64,000 nt of DNA, taken from contig JAHDFD010000008.1 in NCBI GenBank assembly GCA_020628375.1, forward strand, positions 1 through 64,000, given 5' to 3'. The translations under genes were made by a program, and so were the position numbers. The DNA is from Chitinophagales bacterium. GTDB taxonomy: Bacteria > Bacteroidota > Bacteroidia > Chitinophagales > UBA2359. Positions within the stretch are counted from its first letter, which is position 1; every line of letters begins with the position of its first letter. This document shows, piece by piece, positions 31,020 through 39,484 of this stretch. A model generated the notes under the pieces. That model saw only the letters and a list, made by a program, of their open reading frames with translations. It was not told where the DNA came from and did no database searches.

Positions 31020-32189
31020 ATGACTAATATGCAAAAAAGAAAAAAAATCAATTTAGCAGTAACGTTTATTTTTAGTTTACTTCTTAGCTTTTCACTTTTT
31101 GCAGGCGGAGGAGACAAAGCCAATAAAGGTCATGCTGCTGGCAAAGATCATAAGCATGGAACACACGCTGGCCATTCGCATGATAAGCATGCCGATGGGC
31201 ACGATCATCACGGACACGATGATGGTGAGTTCGATGTAACCGGAACTATCTTACACCATATCGCCGATGCTAACGGTTTTCATGTTGGAGGAGATGTATA
31301 TATACCACTACCTTGCATGATCTATAATACAACCCACGGAAAATTCGATATGTTCATGTCTAATAACTTCGGACATGTAAGTCATGGAAATGGTGAGCAG
31401 ACCTACAAAGCTGGTTCTGGCATGGAATATAAATTGGTTGCAGACAGAATAAAACCTGTTGATGGCTCAAACATAATCGACTTTTCAATTACTAAGAATG
31501 TATTTGGAATGTTGTTGGGATCATTGATCCTTTGCCTTATTTTCTTTTCTGTAGCTAAAGCATGTAGAAAGAATGAAGGTAAGAAACCAACAGGCTTGCA
31601 AAATGCTATGGAGCCATTTGTGAACTTTGTAGTTGAAGACATTGCAAAACCGAATATCGGTCATAAGTATATGAAATTCGTACCTTACTTATGTACTGTA
31701 TTCTTCTTTATATTGGTATTGAACCTATTAGGTTTGATTCCTTTCTTCCCTGGAAGTGCTAACGTAACAGGAAATATTGCGGTAACATTAGTACTTTCAG
31801 TAATTACTTTCTTATTAACAAACTTAAATGGTTCTAAGGATTATTGGATGCACATATTCAATCCTCCTGTACCAATGTTGTTGAAACCACCTTTAGCTTT
31901 ATTAGAATTCATTGGAATATTTACTAAGCCTTTTGCACTGATGATTCGTTTATTCGCGAATATTTCTGCGGGGCACATTATTATATTGAGTTTAGTTTCT
32001 TTAGTGTTCATATTTGGTAAAATGGGAGCAAGTATGGCTGGTGCCGGTGCCGGTGCAGCGATCGCAGTTCCTTTTGTATTATTCATGAACTGTATTGAGT
32101 TATTGGTTGCGTTCCTGCAAGCGTTTATCTTTACACTGCTTTCAGCATTGTTCATAGGTTTAGCGGTTGAAGAACACGATCATCATTAA
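31020..32189 (+). CDS. atpB: ATP synthase F0 subunit a
   Basis: A 389-residue protein, longer than the roughly 270 residues of E. coli. It has an N-terminal signal-like segment, then a His-rich stretch (about residues 37-66 with repeated GHDHH-type words), a soluble domain, and five to six membrane helices. The essential proton-channel arginine is Arg310 in MIRLFANISAGH. Together with the c ring it forms the proton path of F1F0-ATP synthase in the inner membrane. It is the first gene of atpBEFHAG. The His-rich extension is probably periplasmic; its role is not known. Confidence 0.95.
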   Translation: MTNMQKRKKINLAVTFIFSLLLSFSLFAGGGDKANKGHAAGKDHKHGTHAGHSHDKHADGHDHHGHDDGEFDVTGTILHHIADANGFHVGGDVYIPLPCMIYNTTHGKFDMFMSNNFGHVSHGNGEQTYKAGSGMEYKLVADRIKPVDGSNIIDFSITKNVFGMLLGSLILCLIFFSVAKACRKNEGKKPTGLQNAMEPFVNFVVEDIAKPNIGHKYMKFVPYLCTVFFFILVLNLLGLIPFFPGSANVTGNIAVTLVLSVITFLLTNLNGSKDYWMHIFNPPVPMLLKPPLALLEFIGIFTKPFALMIRLFANISAGHIIILSLVSLVFIFGKMGASMAGAGAGAAIAVPFVLFMNCIELLVAFLQAFIFTLLSALFIGLAVEEHDHH

Positions 32190-32226
32190 TTTGTATAATT
32201 CTATTATTATTATATTTAACTTTTAA

Positions 32227-32445
<219 letters not shown>

Positions 32446-32460
32446 TATAGTTTAAACTGT

Positions 32461-32495
32461 AATCTACTCTTTCTTGTAAAAGGAAAGAGTAGATT
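32461..32495 (+). promoter_or_regulatory. Intercistronic stem-loop between atpE and atpF
   Basis: A perfect 13-bp inverted repeat (32461-32473 with 32483-32495, nine-base loop) is followed by T-rich sequence. Inside an operon it may act as a partial terminator or as an mRNA 3'-end stabiliser that raises atpE expression relative to downstream genes, an inference from the ring stoichiometry of subunit c. Confidence 0.7.
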
Positions 32496-32527
32496 TTACT
32501 TATTTTTTTATCTCTTAATAACAAATT

Positions 32528-33046
32528 ATGTTATTACTCGAATCAAGTGCATTTTCACTGGTAACCCCTGACTGGGGTTTAGTTGCTTGGACAACGATCA
32601 TTTTCCTATTGCTTTGGTTGCTATTAGGAAAATATGCTTTCAAACCAATAGCAAAATCATTAGAAGATCGTCAGAACTCTATAGATGATGCTTTAAGTCA
32701 GGCTGAAAAAGCACGTGAAGAAATCGCAAGCCTTAAAGCGGATAATGAAAAGATCTTAAGAGAAGCGCGTGAAGAACGTGCACAGATCATTAAAGAAGCT
32801 AAAGATCAGGCAAAGCGTATTGTTGATGAAGCAAACGATAAAGCAAAAGATGAAATTGCTAAGAAGCATTCAGATGCTATTGCTGAAATTAATAACCAAA
32901 AAATGGCAGCTATCATGGAAGTTAAAAACATGATCGGTGCAGAAACGGTTAAATTGGCTGAAAACGTTCTTTCACGTGAATTGAGCGATAAGTCAAGTCA
33001 GGAAGCATTTATTGCTCAGGAAGTTAGCAAAATCAATTTAAACTAA
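32528..33046 (+). CDS. atpF: ATP synthase F0 subunit b
   Basis: A 172-residue protein with one N-terminal membrane helix (about 18-36, LVAWTTIIFLLLWLLLGKY) and a long charged coiled coil rich in Lys/Glu/Ala. This is the layout of the peripheral stalk subunit that links F0 to the F1 head. FKPIAKSLEDR after the helix is typical. It follows atpE after 82 bases and precedes atpH by 19 bases. Confidence 0.95.
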   Translation: MLLLESSAFSLVTPDWGLVAWTTIIFLLLWLLLGKYAFKPIAKSLEDRQNSIDDALSQAEKAREEIASLKADNEKILREAREERAQIIKEAKDQAKRIVDEANDKAKDEIAKKHSDAIAEINNQKMAAIMEVKNMIGAETVKLAENVLSRELSDKSSQEAFIAQEVSKINLN

Positions 33047-33065
33047 TATTTAAAGCCCAAAGCCA

Positions 33066-33629
33066 ATGTCTGCATCAAGAATTGCCGGTCGTTATGCCAA
33101 ATCATTGCTGGATTTAGCCATAGAGCAAAATCTGCTGGATGAGGTGTATAATCAGGTGGCATCACTGAAAAAAGATATTTCAGGAAGCCGCGATCTGAGT
33201 TTGCTTTTGAAAAGCCCGATTATTTCATCTGATAAGAAACAAGCTTGTCTGGATGGTCTTTATAAAGGAAAGGTAAATGGTTTACTTCAGAAATTTATAG
33301 AGATAATCGTTAGCAAAAAACGTGAACCTTATTTGTCAGATATTTCCGATGCTTTTGTGTCTTTATATAATAAACACAAAGGAGTAGGAGAGGCAACCTT
33401 AATAACGGCTTCTGAAGTTTCTGATGATCTGGTACAAAAGATCAAAGGCTTTGTAATGGCGAATGCCAAAGGTATTAATACCGTTCAGATCACCAAAAAA
33501 GTAGATCCTTCTATTATTGGTGGTTTCGTTCTTCAGTTCAACGATCAGCAATACGATTCAAGTATTGCCACAAAATTGAAGAACATCAGTAAAAATTTTT
33601 CTGATAACAAACACATAAAACAATTTTAA
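33066..33629 (+). CDS. atpH: ATP synthase F1 subunit delta
   Basis: A 187-residue protein with the OSCP/delta signature: N-terminal [14 protein letters not shown] and C-terminal [21 protein letters not shown]. It caps the F1 head and holds the peripheral stalk. It lies between atpF and atpA, whose ATG starts one base after its stop. Confidence 0.95.
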   Translation: MSASRIAGRYAKSLLDLAIEQNLLDEVYNQVASLKKDISGSRDLSLLLKSPIISSDKKQACLDGLYKGKVNGLLQKFIEIIVSKKREPYLSDISDAFVSLYNKHKGVGEATLITASEVSDDLVQKIKGFVMANAKGINTVQITKKVDPSIIGGFVLQFNDQQYDSSIATKLKNISKNFSDNKHIKQF

Positions 33630-33630
33630 G

Positions 33631-35208
33631 ATGGTTGAAGTAAGAGCTGAAGAAATATCAGCTATTCTACGCGAGCAGTTGTCTGGTAACAAAACTGCTG
33701 CCGAACTTGAAGAAGTAGGTACGGTATTACAGGTAGGTGATGGTATTGCACGTATTTATGGATTAACCAACGCTCAGGCTGGTGAATTGGTTGAATTTGA
33801 AAACAATACACGTGCTATCGTATTAAACCTTGAAGAAGATAACGTAGGGGTTGTATTAATGGGTACTTCTGAAGGTATTCGTGAAGGAAGTACCGTTAAA
33901 CGTACCGGATTGATCGCTTCTATCCCTGTGGGTGAAGGTATTATCGGTCGTGTGGTTAATACCTTAGGAAAACCTATCGATGGAAAAGGAGCTGTTAAAG
34001 GTGAGACATACGAGTTACCTTTAGAAAGAAAAGCGCCAGGGGTAATTTACCGTCAGCCGGTAAACGAACCTTTACAAACTGGTATCAAGGCGATCGATGC
34101 AATGATTCCAATTGGTCGTGGACAACGTGAGTTGATCATTGGTGATCGTCAGACTGGTAAAACAGCTGTAGCGATTGATACGATCATAAACCAAAAAGAA
34201 TTCCACGAACGTGGAGAAACAGTTTACTGTATTTATGTAGCTTGTGGACAAAAATCATCTACAGTTGCCGGTGTTGCTGCTGCTTTGGAAGAAGCAGGTG
34301 CAATGGATTATACGGTAATTGTAAACGCTTCTGCTTCTGATCCTGCTCCAATGCAGTTCTACGCACCATTTGCAGGTGCTGCTATCGGGGAGTTTTTCCG
34401 TGATACAGGACGTCCGGCATTGATTATTTATGACGATTTATCTAAGCAGGCTGTTGCATACCGTGAGGTATCACTTCTACTTCGTCGTCCCCCGGGGCGT
34501 GAGGCATATCCTGGTGATGTATTCTACTTACACTCTCGTTTATTAGAGCGTGCTGCAAAGATCACAGATAACGATGCAATTGCTTCACAAATGAACGATT
34601 TACCAGACGTGTTAAAGTCGAAAGTAAAAGGTGGTGGATCATTAACAGCTTTACCGATCATCGAAACTCAGGCAGGTGACGTTTCCGCTTATATTCCAAC
34701 AAACGTAATTTCTATTACAGACGGACAGATTTTCCTTGATTCAGATTTATTCAACTCTGGTATTCGTCCTGCTATTGATGTAGGTATCTCAGTATCACGA
34801 GTAGGAGGTTCTGCTCAGATAAAATCAATGAAAAAAGTATCTGGTACATTGAAATTAGATCAGGCTCAGTTCCGTGAGTTAGAGGCTTTCTCTAAATTCG
34901 GTTCAGACCTTGATGCGGCTACTCAGTCGGTATTAGCAAAAGGTGAGCGTAATGTGCAGATTTTGAAGCAAGCGCAATATACACCGTATGCCGTTGAAGA
35001 TCAGGTAGCGATTATTTATTGTGGAACAAATAACTTATTAAGAGATGTTCCCGTAAATAAGGTTAAAGAATTTGAAACAGAGCTTTTAGAACAATTACAC
35101 AGTAAGCACCAATCATCAATGGATGAATTAAAGGCGGGTAAATTAACCGACGGTGCTAAAGAAGCAGTTGCTAAAGTTGCTAAAGAAGTAGCATCACGTT
35201 TTGCGTAA
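33631..35208 (+). CDS. atpA: ATP synthase F1 subunit alpha
   Basis: A 525-residue protein with the P-loop GDRQTGKT at 171-178, the alpha-subunit block with [17 protein letters not shown], and the catalytic arginine region within it. This subunit carries non-catalytic nucleotide sites and supplies the arginine finger to the beta subunit. GC content and codon choice look richer than in neighbours, as usual for a highly expressed gene. A stem-loop follows before atpG. Confidence 0.98.
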   Translation: MVEVRAEEISAILREQLSGNKTAAELEEVGTVLQVGDGIARIYGLTNAQAGELVEFENNTRAIVLNLEEDNVGVVLMGTSEGIREGSTVKRTGLIASIPVGEGIIGRVVNTLGKPIDGKGAVKGETYELPLERKAPGVIYRQPVNEPLQTGIKAIDAMIPIGRGQRELIIGDRQTGKTAVAIDTIINQKEFHERGETVYCIYVACGQKSSTVAGVAAALEEAGAMDYTVIVNASASDPAPMQFYAPFAGAAIGEFFRDTGRPALIIYDDLSKQAVAYREVSLLLRRPPGREAYPGDVFYLHSRLLERAAKITDNDAIASQMNDLPDVLKSKVKGGGSLTALPIIETQAGDVSAYIPTNVISITDGQIFLDSDLFNSGIRPAIDVGISVSRVGGSAQIKSMKKVSGTLKLDQAQFRELEAFSKFGSDLDAATQSVLAKGERNVQILKQAQYTPYAVEDQVAIIYCGTNNLLRDVPVNKVKEFETELLEQLHSKHQSSMDELKAGKLTDGAKEAVAKVAKEVASRFA

Positions 35209-35215
35209 TCAGATA

Positions 35216-35253
35216 TTGAGACTATAAGAAATTATCCTTTCTAATAGTCTCAA
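35216..35253 (+). promoter_or_regulatory. Intercistronic stem-loop between atpA and atpG
   Basis: TTGAGACTAT (35216-35225) pairs exactly with ATAGTCTCAA (35244-35253). After one mismatch, AGAAA/TTTCT extends the stem. No long T run follows, so mRNA processing or stability is more likely than termination. Confidence 0.65.
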
Positions 35254-35276
35254 CATCTTTAAATCTAATACAGAAA

Positions 35277-36179
35277 ATGTCTGGAAAATTAAAAGAAGTA
35301 AAAACCCGTATTGCCTCTGTTACTTCAACACAGCAAATTACAAAAGCAATGAAATTAGTTGCTGCTAGTAAGCTGAAGAAAGCAACCGATGCGATTGTAC
35401 AAATGCGACCTTATTCTCAGCAGTTATCGAATATGCTGAGTAACATCGTAGCGGCTACTGAAGGGGATGTTTCAATCGAATTGGCAAAAGTTCGTCCTGA
35501 GGTGAATAATGCTTTGGTTGTTGTAATTACTTCTGACAAAGGTTTGTGTGGTGGATTTAACTCCAATATTATCAAACAAGCCAGAAAGGCAGTAGAAGAA
35601 AAATATGCTGAACAGCGTAAAGCTGGTAAGTTGTCGATCATGACCTTAGGAAAGAAAGGAAATGATTTCTTCAAAAAATACGATGATTGCAATATAATTG
35701 ATGATCATATCGATATTTTTAAAGGCTTATCATTCGAATCGGCAAGTGTAGCCATTAACGATATAATGGATGCTTATGCTGACGGAAAATATGATGAAGT
35801 AATGGTTGCTTATGCAGAGTTCAAAAACCCTGTTGTACAGTATTTTCATTTAAATCAGTTCTTACCAATTGAAAGTTCTTCAGCAAAAGACTTAGGTGCT
35901 AAAGAAGGCGGAAAGAAAAGTGATTATATTTTCGATCCTAATAAAGAGAAATTAATTAACGAATTGGTGCCCAAGATTCTTAAAACTCAACTATATTCGT
36001 ACTTGTTAGATAGCAATGCTTCTGAACATGGTGCTCGTATGACTGCTATGGGTAATGCTACAGAGAATGCAGGCGAAATGTTACGAGAGTTGAAAATTTC
36101 TTACAACAAAGAACGTCAGGCTGCTATTACAACCGAGCTTACAGAGATTGTAAGTGGTGCAGCAGCATTAGAAGGATAA
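35277..36179 (+). CDS. atpG: ATP synthase F1 subunit gamma
   Basis: A 300-residue protein with the N-terminal helix KEVKTRIASVTSTQQITKAM, the central block SDKGLCGGFNSNI, and the C-terminal helix RQAAITTELTEIVSGAAALEG (split here: RQAAITTEL, TEIVSGAAALEG), both helices forming the rotating shaft. It is the last gene of this operon; atpD and atpC (beta, epsilon) are not in the window, as is common in Bacteroidota. A terminator follows. Confidence 0.97.
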   Translation: MSGKLKEVKTRIASVTSTQQITKAMKLVAASKLKKATDAIVQMRPYSQQLSNMLSNIVAATEGDVSIELAKVRPEVNNALVVVITSDKGLCGGFNSNIIKQARKAVEEKYAEQRKAGKLSIMTLGKKGNDFFKKYDDCNIIDDHIDIFKGLSFESASVAINDIMDAYADGKYDEVMVAYAEFKNPVVQYFHLNQFLPIESSSAKDLGAKEGGKKSDYIFDPNKEKLINELVPKILKTQLYSYLLDSNASEHGARMTAMGNATENAGEMLRELKISYNKERQAAITTELTEIVSGAAALEG

Positions 36180-36245
36180 TAATTAACACATACATACACG
36201 CTCAGCATCCCTTTATTGGGAAGCTAATTTGAAAACCTTCTCTCT

Positions 36246-36284
36246 AAAATCCTCGACTTTAATTAGTTGAGGATTTTATTTTTT
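36246..36284 (+). terminator. Terminator of ATP synthase operon
   Basis: AAAATCCTC (36246-36254) pairs with GAGGATTTT (36269-36277), extended by a wobble and AC/GT. A T-rich tail runs to 36284. It lies 66 bases after atpG. Confidence 0.9.
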
Positions 36285-36479
36285 AACCTAAGTGGTCTAT
36301 CAAGTTAATAATGACGGTTTCTTTTCGTTAAACTTTATACTAATACTTCGTTATAAATACTCGCAATAGCTTAGGCTATGCTTGAATGCAAGCCCAGCTG
36401 CTTTTATGCCTCGTATTAGCACAAGTTTACTGCTCTAAAACTAACTCGCCATTATTAATATGAAAGACCACTAAGTTGC
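36285..36479. repeat. 195-bp foldback element
   Basis: The left end (AACCTAAGTGGTCT at 36285-36298) is repeated inverted at the right end (36465-36478). Imperfect complementarity continues inward through TTAATAATG/CATTATTAA, TAAACTT/AAGTTTA and CTAATAC/GTATTAG, and small hairpins occupy the centre (e.g. CTTGAATGCAAG). There is no coding frame. The structure resembles a MITE or foldback element, or a long structured RNA. Confidence 0.65.
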
Positions 36480-36604
36480 GATAAATCTCAACAGTACAAT
36501 AGTCCACTGTCCACAAAAAACATTATAATCGTGAAGAGTAAGGTTTTGTGGTCTATTAAACAGTCGCGTGTATGTACAAAAATGTCATTATACTTCACAA
36601 CTTG
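36472..36604 (-). repeat. Dispersed intergenic repeat, copy A
   Basis: The reverse complement of this stretch matches 44611-44759 over nearly its full length, with a few substitutions and short gaps. Shared words include TATAATGACATTTTTGTACA, GACTGTTTAA or ACTGTTTAA, CTTACTCTTCAC, and TGTGGACAGTGGACTATT. The ends are short inverted repeats (AAGTTG/CAACTT). It directly abuts the foldback element to its left. Confidence 0.85.
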
Positions 36605-36660
36605 AATTTTTAGTGAAGTATTACTATTTTGGTTTTAACCCTGAAAGAAGGCGAGTCAAA

Positions 36661-36775
36661 CGTCATTCTGAACGAAACGAAGCTTGGCGTAATTGAAGTG
36701 AAGAATCTCTAAGTTATAGGAGGTATAGATTCTTCATTCCAAATTTCGTTTTGCTCATTTTCCAATCAGAATGAT
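36661..36775. repeat. Imperfect palindromic intergenic repeat (GTCATTCTGAACGAA type)
   Basis: ATTCTGAACGAAACGAA near the left end has its imperfect complement (TTCGTTTTGCTC...CAGAAT) near the right. In the middle GAAGAATCT (36700-36709) pairs with AGATTCTTC (36726-36735). The core word GTCATTCTGA-x-CGAA with GAAGAATCT is a familiar intergenic repeat in Bacteroidota genomes. Confidence 0.7.
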
Positions 36776-36804
36776 TCGTCATACGATGGTTCGTCATACG
36801 ATGA
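36775..36804. repeat. 15-bp tandem duplication
   Basis: TTCGTCATACGATGG occurs twice in direct succession; the second copy ends in A instead of G. It adjoins the palindromic repeat and shares its outer TCGTCAT word. Confidence 0.85.
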
Positions 36805-36962
36805 CAAGAAAAAAGTCGCAATTCAATTTGAAAAATTTCCATTTACTCAGCGCAACATTGATTATTCAAAAATATGGTGTGAAAATTTCTTTAAAACCCT
36901 GTGACGCTGAACAGCCTACCTGACAGGGATAGCAGTTTTATAAATTTAGTAAAACCGATACT
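36805..36962. other. Gene-free stretch downstream of histidine kinase
   Basis: This stretch separates the repeat island from the minus-strand histidine kinase gene. I see no coding frame and no convincing terminator. Confidence 0.5.
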
Positions 36963-38543
36963 TTACAAGCCCTTTGCCTGCTTCGATTCTGATTGACCTA
37001 ATTTTACAATTTTAGTAGCTTCTTTATAAAGCTTGAATTTCAATGTGAAAATACTTCCAACTCCTTCTTTCGATTCTACAACGATCTTACCACCGAGCTT
37101 TTCCATAATTCTCTTAACCGTTGCTAAACCTACACCGGTACCTTCGTACTCTGATCGCGCATGTAATCTTCTGAATGGCTCAAAAATTTCTTCGAGCTTA
37201 TCTTCAGGTATTCCCAAACCGTTATCTTTTACAGATATATATACACAATTATTGATCGTATCTACATTCTGAACTATATCAATTACCGGGCGGCTACCAG
37301 GCAACTGGTACTTTATCGCATTTGAGATCAAATTCTGGAAAACAAGTAGTAAATAAGTTTGCTTTCCTTCTATTATAGCAAGATCGGATGGTATATTAAT
37401 AATAGCGGCAGTCTCTTCGATTCTACTTCTTATATTCGATTGTACCAGAATCATGATATTGTTTAAGTCAACACCTACCAATTCAATTTTATTAATGCCT
37501 GATTTAGTATATTCTAAAAGGTCAGATAAAAGTGTTTGCATTCTTCTGGAGGCGTCTTCAATGAATTCTAATAGTTCTTTAGAGTTGGCGTCGTCTTTAG
37601 AACGCCTTTTAGCCAACTGAGCATAACTTGTAATCGTTCTCAGTGGTTCTTTCATATCGTGAGAGGCAACAGAAGCGAATTTTGATAACTCTTCATTAAT
37701 ACGTAGTAAAGCTTCATTTTTCTTTGTTAATTCTTCTGTTTTATCCTGAACCATCTGTTCAAGATTATTATTTATTCTAACTAGCTGTTCATTACTTTCA
37801 TTCAATGCTTTTGTTCTTTCCTGAACTTGACCATCTAGGGTTTTCGCGAAAGAGAACATTGTACTAAAGCTTCTTTTAGCAAATAAGAAAATTAGTAATG
37901 CAAGGAAACTTAAAGCAATAAAAGCAGCGAACATATTCTGAAATAGTATCTTTCTCGCTTTAGCATGAAAAATATTAGCATTTTCATCAACATGTACAAC
38001 ACCAATAGTAATTCCGATTTCATCTTTGATCGGAGCAAACGCTGAAATCCATGAACCATTTGCAGTTTCATATTCAAGAATTCTACCACCTTTGGTGTAG
38101 TTCTCAATCAGCTGTTTATTTGGATCTCCGTATTTATGTCTGAAGAATGGGTTGTTGGCAGAAACAATAAATTCAAATTGATCTGATTCATTTCTTGTTA
38201 AAGTGTAGATATTGGTATTAAGATCATGCGTTTCAGAATAAGACCGAAGGTATTGTTGAATGGTATAATAGTTTAAATCTTCAACATTACTTTTAATGGC
38301 ATCCTTTTCAGTAAAAGTTTTTAATAGCTTTTTATAATGATCTACCGGAAATTCTAAAGCAATACTCTTAGCGATCGATTCTAATTTTGAGCTTGTTTCA
38401 AGTTCCAGTATTTTTTTCTGAGCACGATAACTACTCAATTCTGCAAGAAATGCCACAACAAGGATGCTTAACATTAAAAATATACCAAGCGTTCTACTAC
38501 TTCTTTTATATTTAACAAGTATATTTTGTTGAGCTTTTTGCAA
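36963..38543 (-). CDS. Membrane sensor histidine kinase
   Basis: A 526-residue protein: membrane helix about 17-36, an extracytoplasmic sensor region about 40-195 that could be Cache-like, a second helix about 201-221, a coiled coil 236-287, HisKA with phosphoacceptor His295 (ASHDMKEPLRTI), then the HATPase domain with N box Asn408, G1 DNGLGI (440-445) and G2 GTGVGLA (468-474). It autophosphorylates and passes phosphate to a response regulator. No regulator gene adjoins it, so it is an orphan here and its signal is unknown. A phytochrome-like HisKA core (SHDMKEPLR) is common in Bacteroidota kinases. Confidence 0.93.
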   Translation of the reverse strand: MQKAQQNILVKYKRSSRTLGIFLMLSILVVAFLAELSSYRAQKKILELETSSKLESIAKSIALEFPVDHYKKLLKTFTEKDAIKSNVEDLNYYTIQQYLRSYSETHDLNTNIYTLTRNESDQFEFIVSANNPFFRHKYGDPNKQLIENYTKGGRILEYETANGSWISAFAPIKDEIGITIGVVHVDENANIFHAKARKILFQNMFAAFIALSFLALLIFLFAKRSFSTMFSFAKTLDGQVQERTKALNESNEQLVRINNNLEQMVQDKTEELTKKNEALLRINEELSKFASVASHDMKEPLRTITSYAQLAKRRSKDDANSKELLEFIEDASRRMQTLLSDLLEYTKSGINKIELVGVDLNNIMILVQSNIRSRIEETAAIINIPSDLAIIEGKQTYLLLVFQNLISNAIKYQLPGSRPVIDIVQNVDTINNCVYISVKDNGLGIPEDKLEEIFEPFRRLHARSEYEGTGVGLATVKRIMEKLGGKIVVESKEGVGSIFTLKFKLYKEATKIVKLGQSESKQAKGL

Positions 38544-38712
38544 TTTAAAAGTCTATTAGATTTAACGAAATTATACGTTTTTTGAGTGATAATGTTGTGT
38601 TTTACAGCTAGATAAGAAAAATAGTACTTTATTTTATATTTGTGTGAGTAAAATTTGAAGGTTCTACTCAAGTTTTCGGCGTAAAGTCTTTTAAGGGTTT
38701 AAATAAAACACC

Positions 38713-39351
38713 ATGAAAATTTTGAATATTAAATACTCGGTCAGTTTTACCCAGCTGAATTCAAGCATCTTTTTATTGTTATTGTGTGTTGCTTGTTCTT
38801 GTAACTTAGGTAATAATAATGCTGAAATACAAATTGAAATTGATCGTTTAACGAGTAATGAAGCGAAAGAAATGTACTTGGAAGAAATCTATAAAAATGA
38901 CCAATTGATTAGAAATAGCGAAGCCGAAAGTAAAGTAATCTTCAAGCATGGTTATAATTCAAAAGAACATAAGGATTTTAATAAAAGAATGATGAAAGAA
39001 GATGAAATCAATCGTATTAAGATTGATAAGTATTTAAAAAAGTATGGCTACCCCCAAAAAGACCATTTTAGTCAAAAAGCTTTAGATGCTCCCTGGATCG
39101 TAATTCATCATGAAACTAATTTAGGGAATCGTAATTATCATTTTCCAATGCTGTATGAAGCATATTTAAACAACGATCTGGATGGTGATAAATTTGCCTT
39201 TTACCTGAATAGATCTCATCAAATCGAGTTCAAAAGTTCATTGATAATGGAACAGGCATACAATACAGAAGAACAAATAGATACTTTGATCGCTTTGTTG
39301 GATTTAAATAAATATAAAAGTGAAATAATTGAGGAAATGAGAAAAAAATAA
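38713..39351 (+). CDS. Lipoprotein with DUF6624-like domain
   Basis: A 212-residue protein with a signal peptide and lipobox CVAC (Cys28; a second Cys at 30). The soluble part has KKYGYPQKDHF, then APWIVIHHE and an acidic helical stretch with a late FYLNRSHQIEF block. This order (yGwP, W-x-V-x-x-H, L-x-D/N-R) resembles DUF6624, a family without known function. A TATATTTG -7-like word lies at 38635-38642. Probably anchored in the envelope. The family call is tentative. Confidence 0.6.
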   Translation: MKILNIKYSVSFTQLNSSIFLLLLCVACSCNLGNNNAEIQIEIDRLTSNEAKEMYLEEIYKNDQLIRNSEAESKVIFKHGYNSKEHKDFNKRMMKEDEINRIKIDKYLKKYGYPQKDHFSQKALDAPWIVIHHETNLGNRNYHFPMLYEAYLNNDLDGDKFAFYLNRSHQIEFKSSLIMEQAYNTEEQIDTLIALLDLNKYKSEIIEEMRKK

Positions 39352-39484
39352 ATGTTACCATTGATATCCCTCTCATAGTTCCCTCTAAATTACAAAATGC
39401 ACCCTAATTATGTGAACTCAAATCACTTAGTATTGGTTATTAGCAGTAACTTTGCACCGCTTTTTAATAAAGGTAGAAACTTTA

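Noticed and set aside
36180-36962. tRNA or rRNA gene in the long spacer
   Set aside because: No cloverleaf with conserved T-loop or acceptor end was recognised; the structure comes from inverted repeats.
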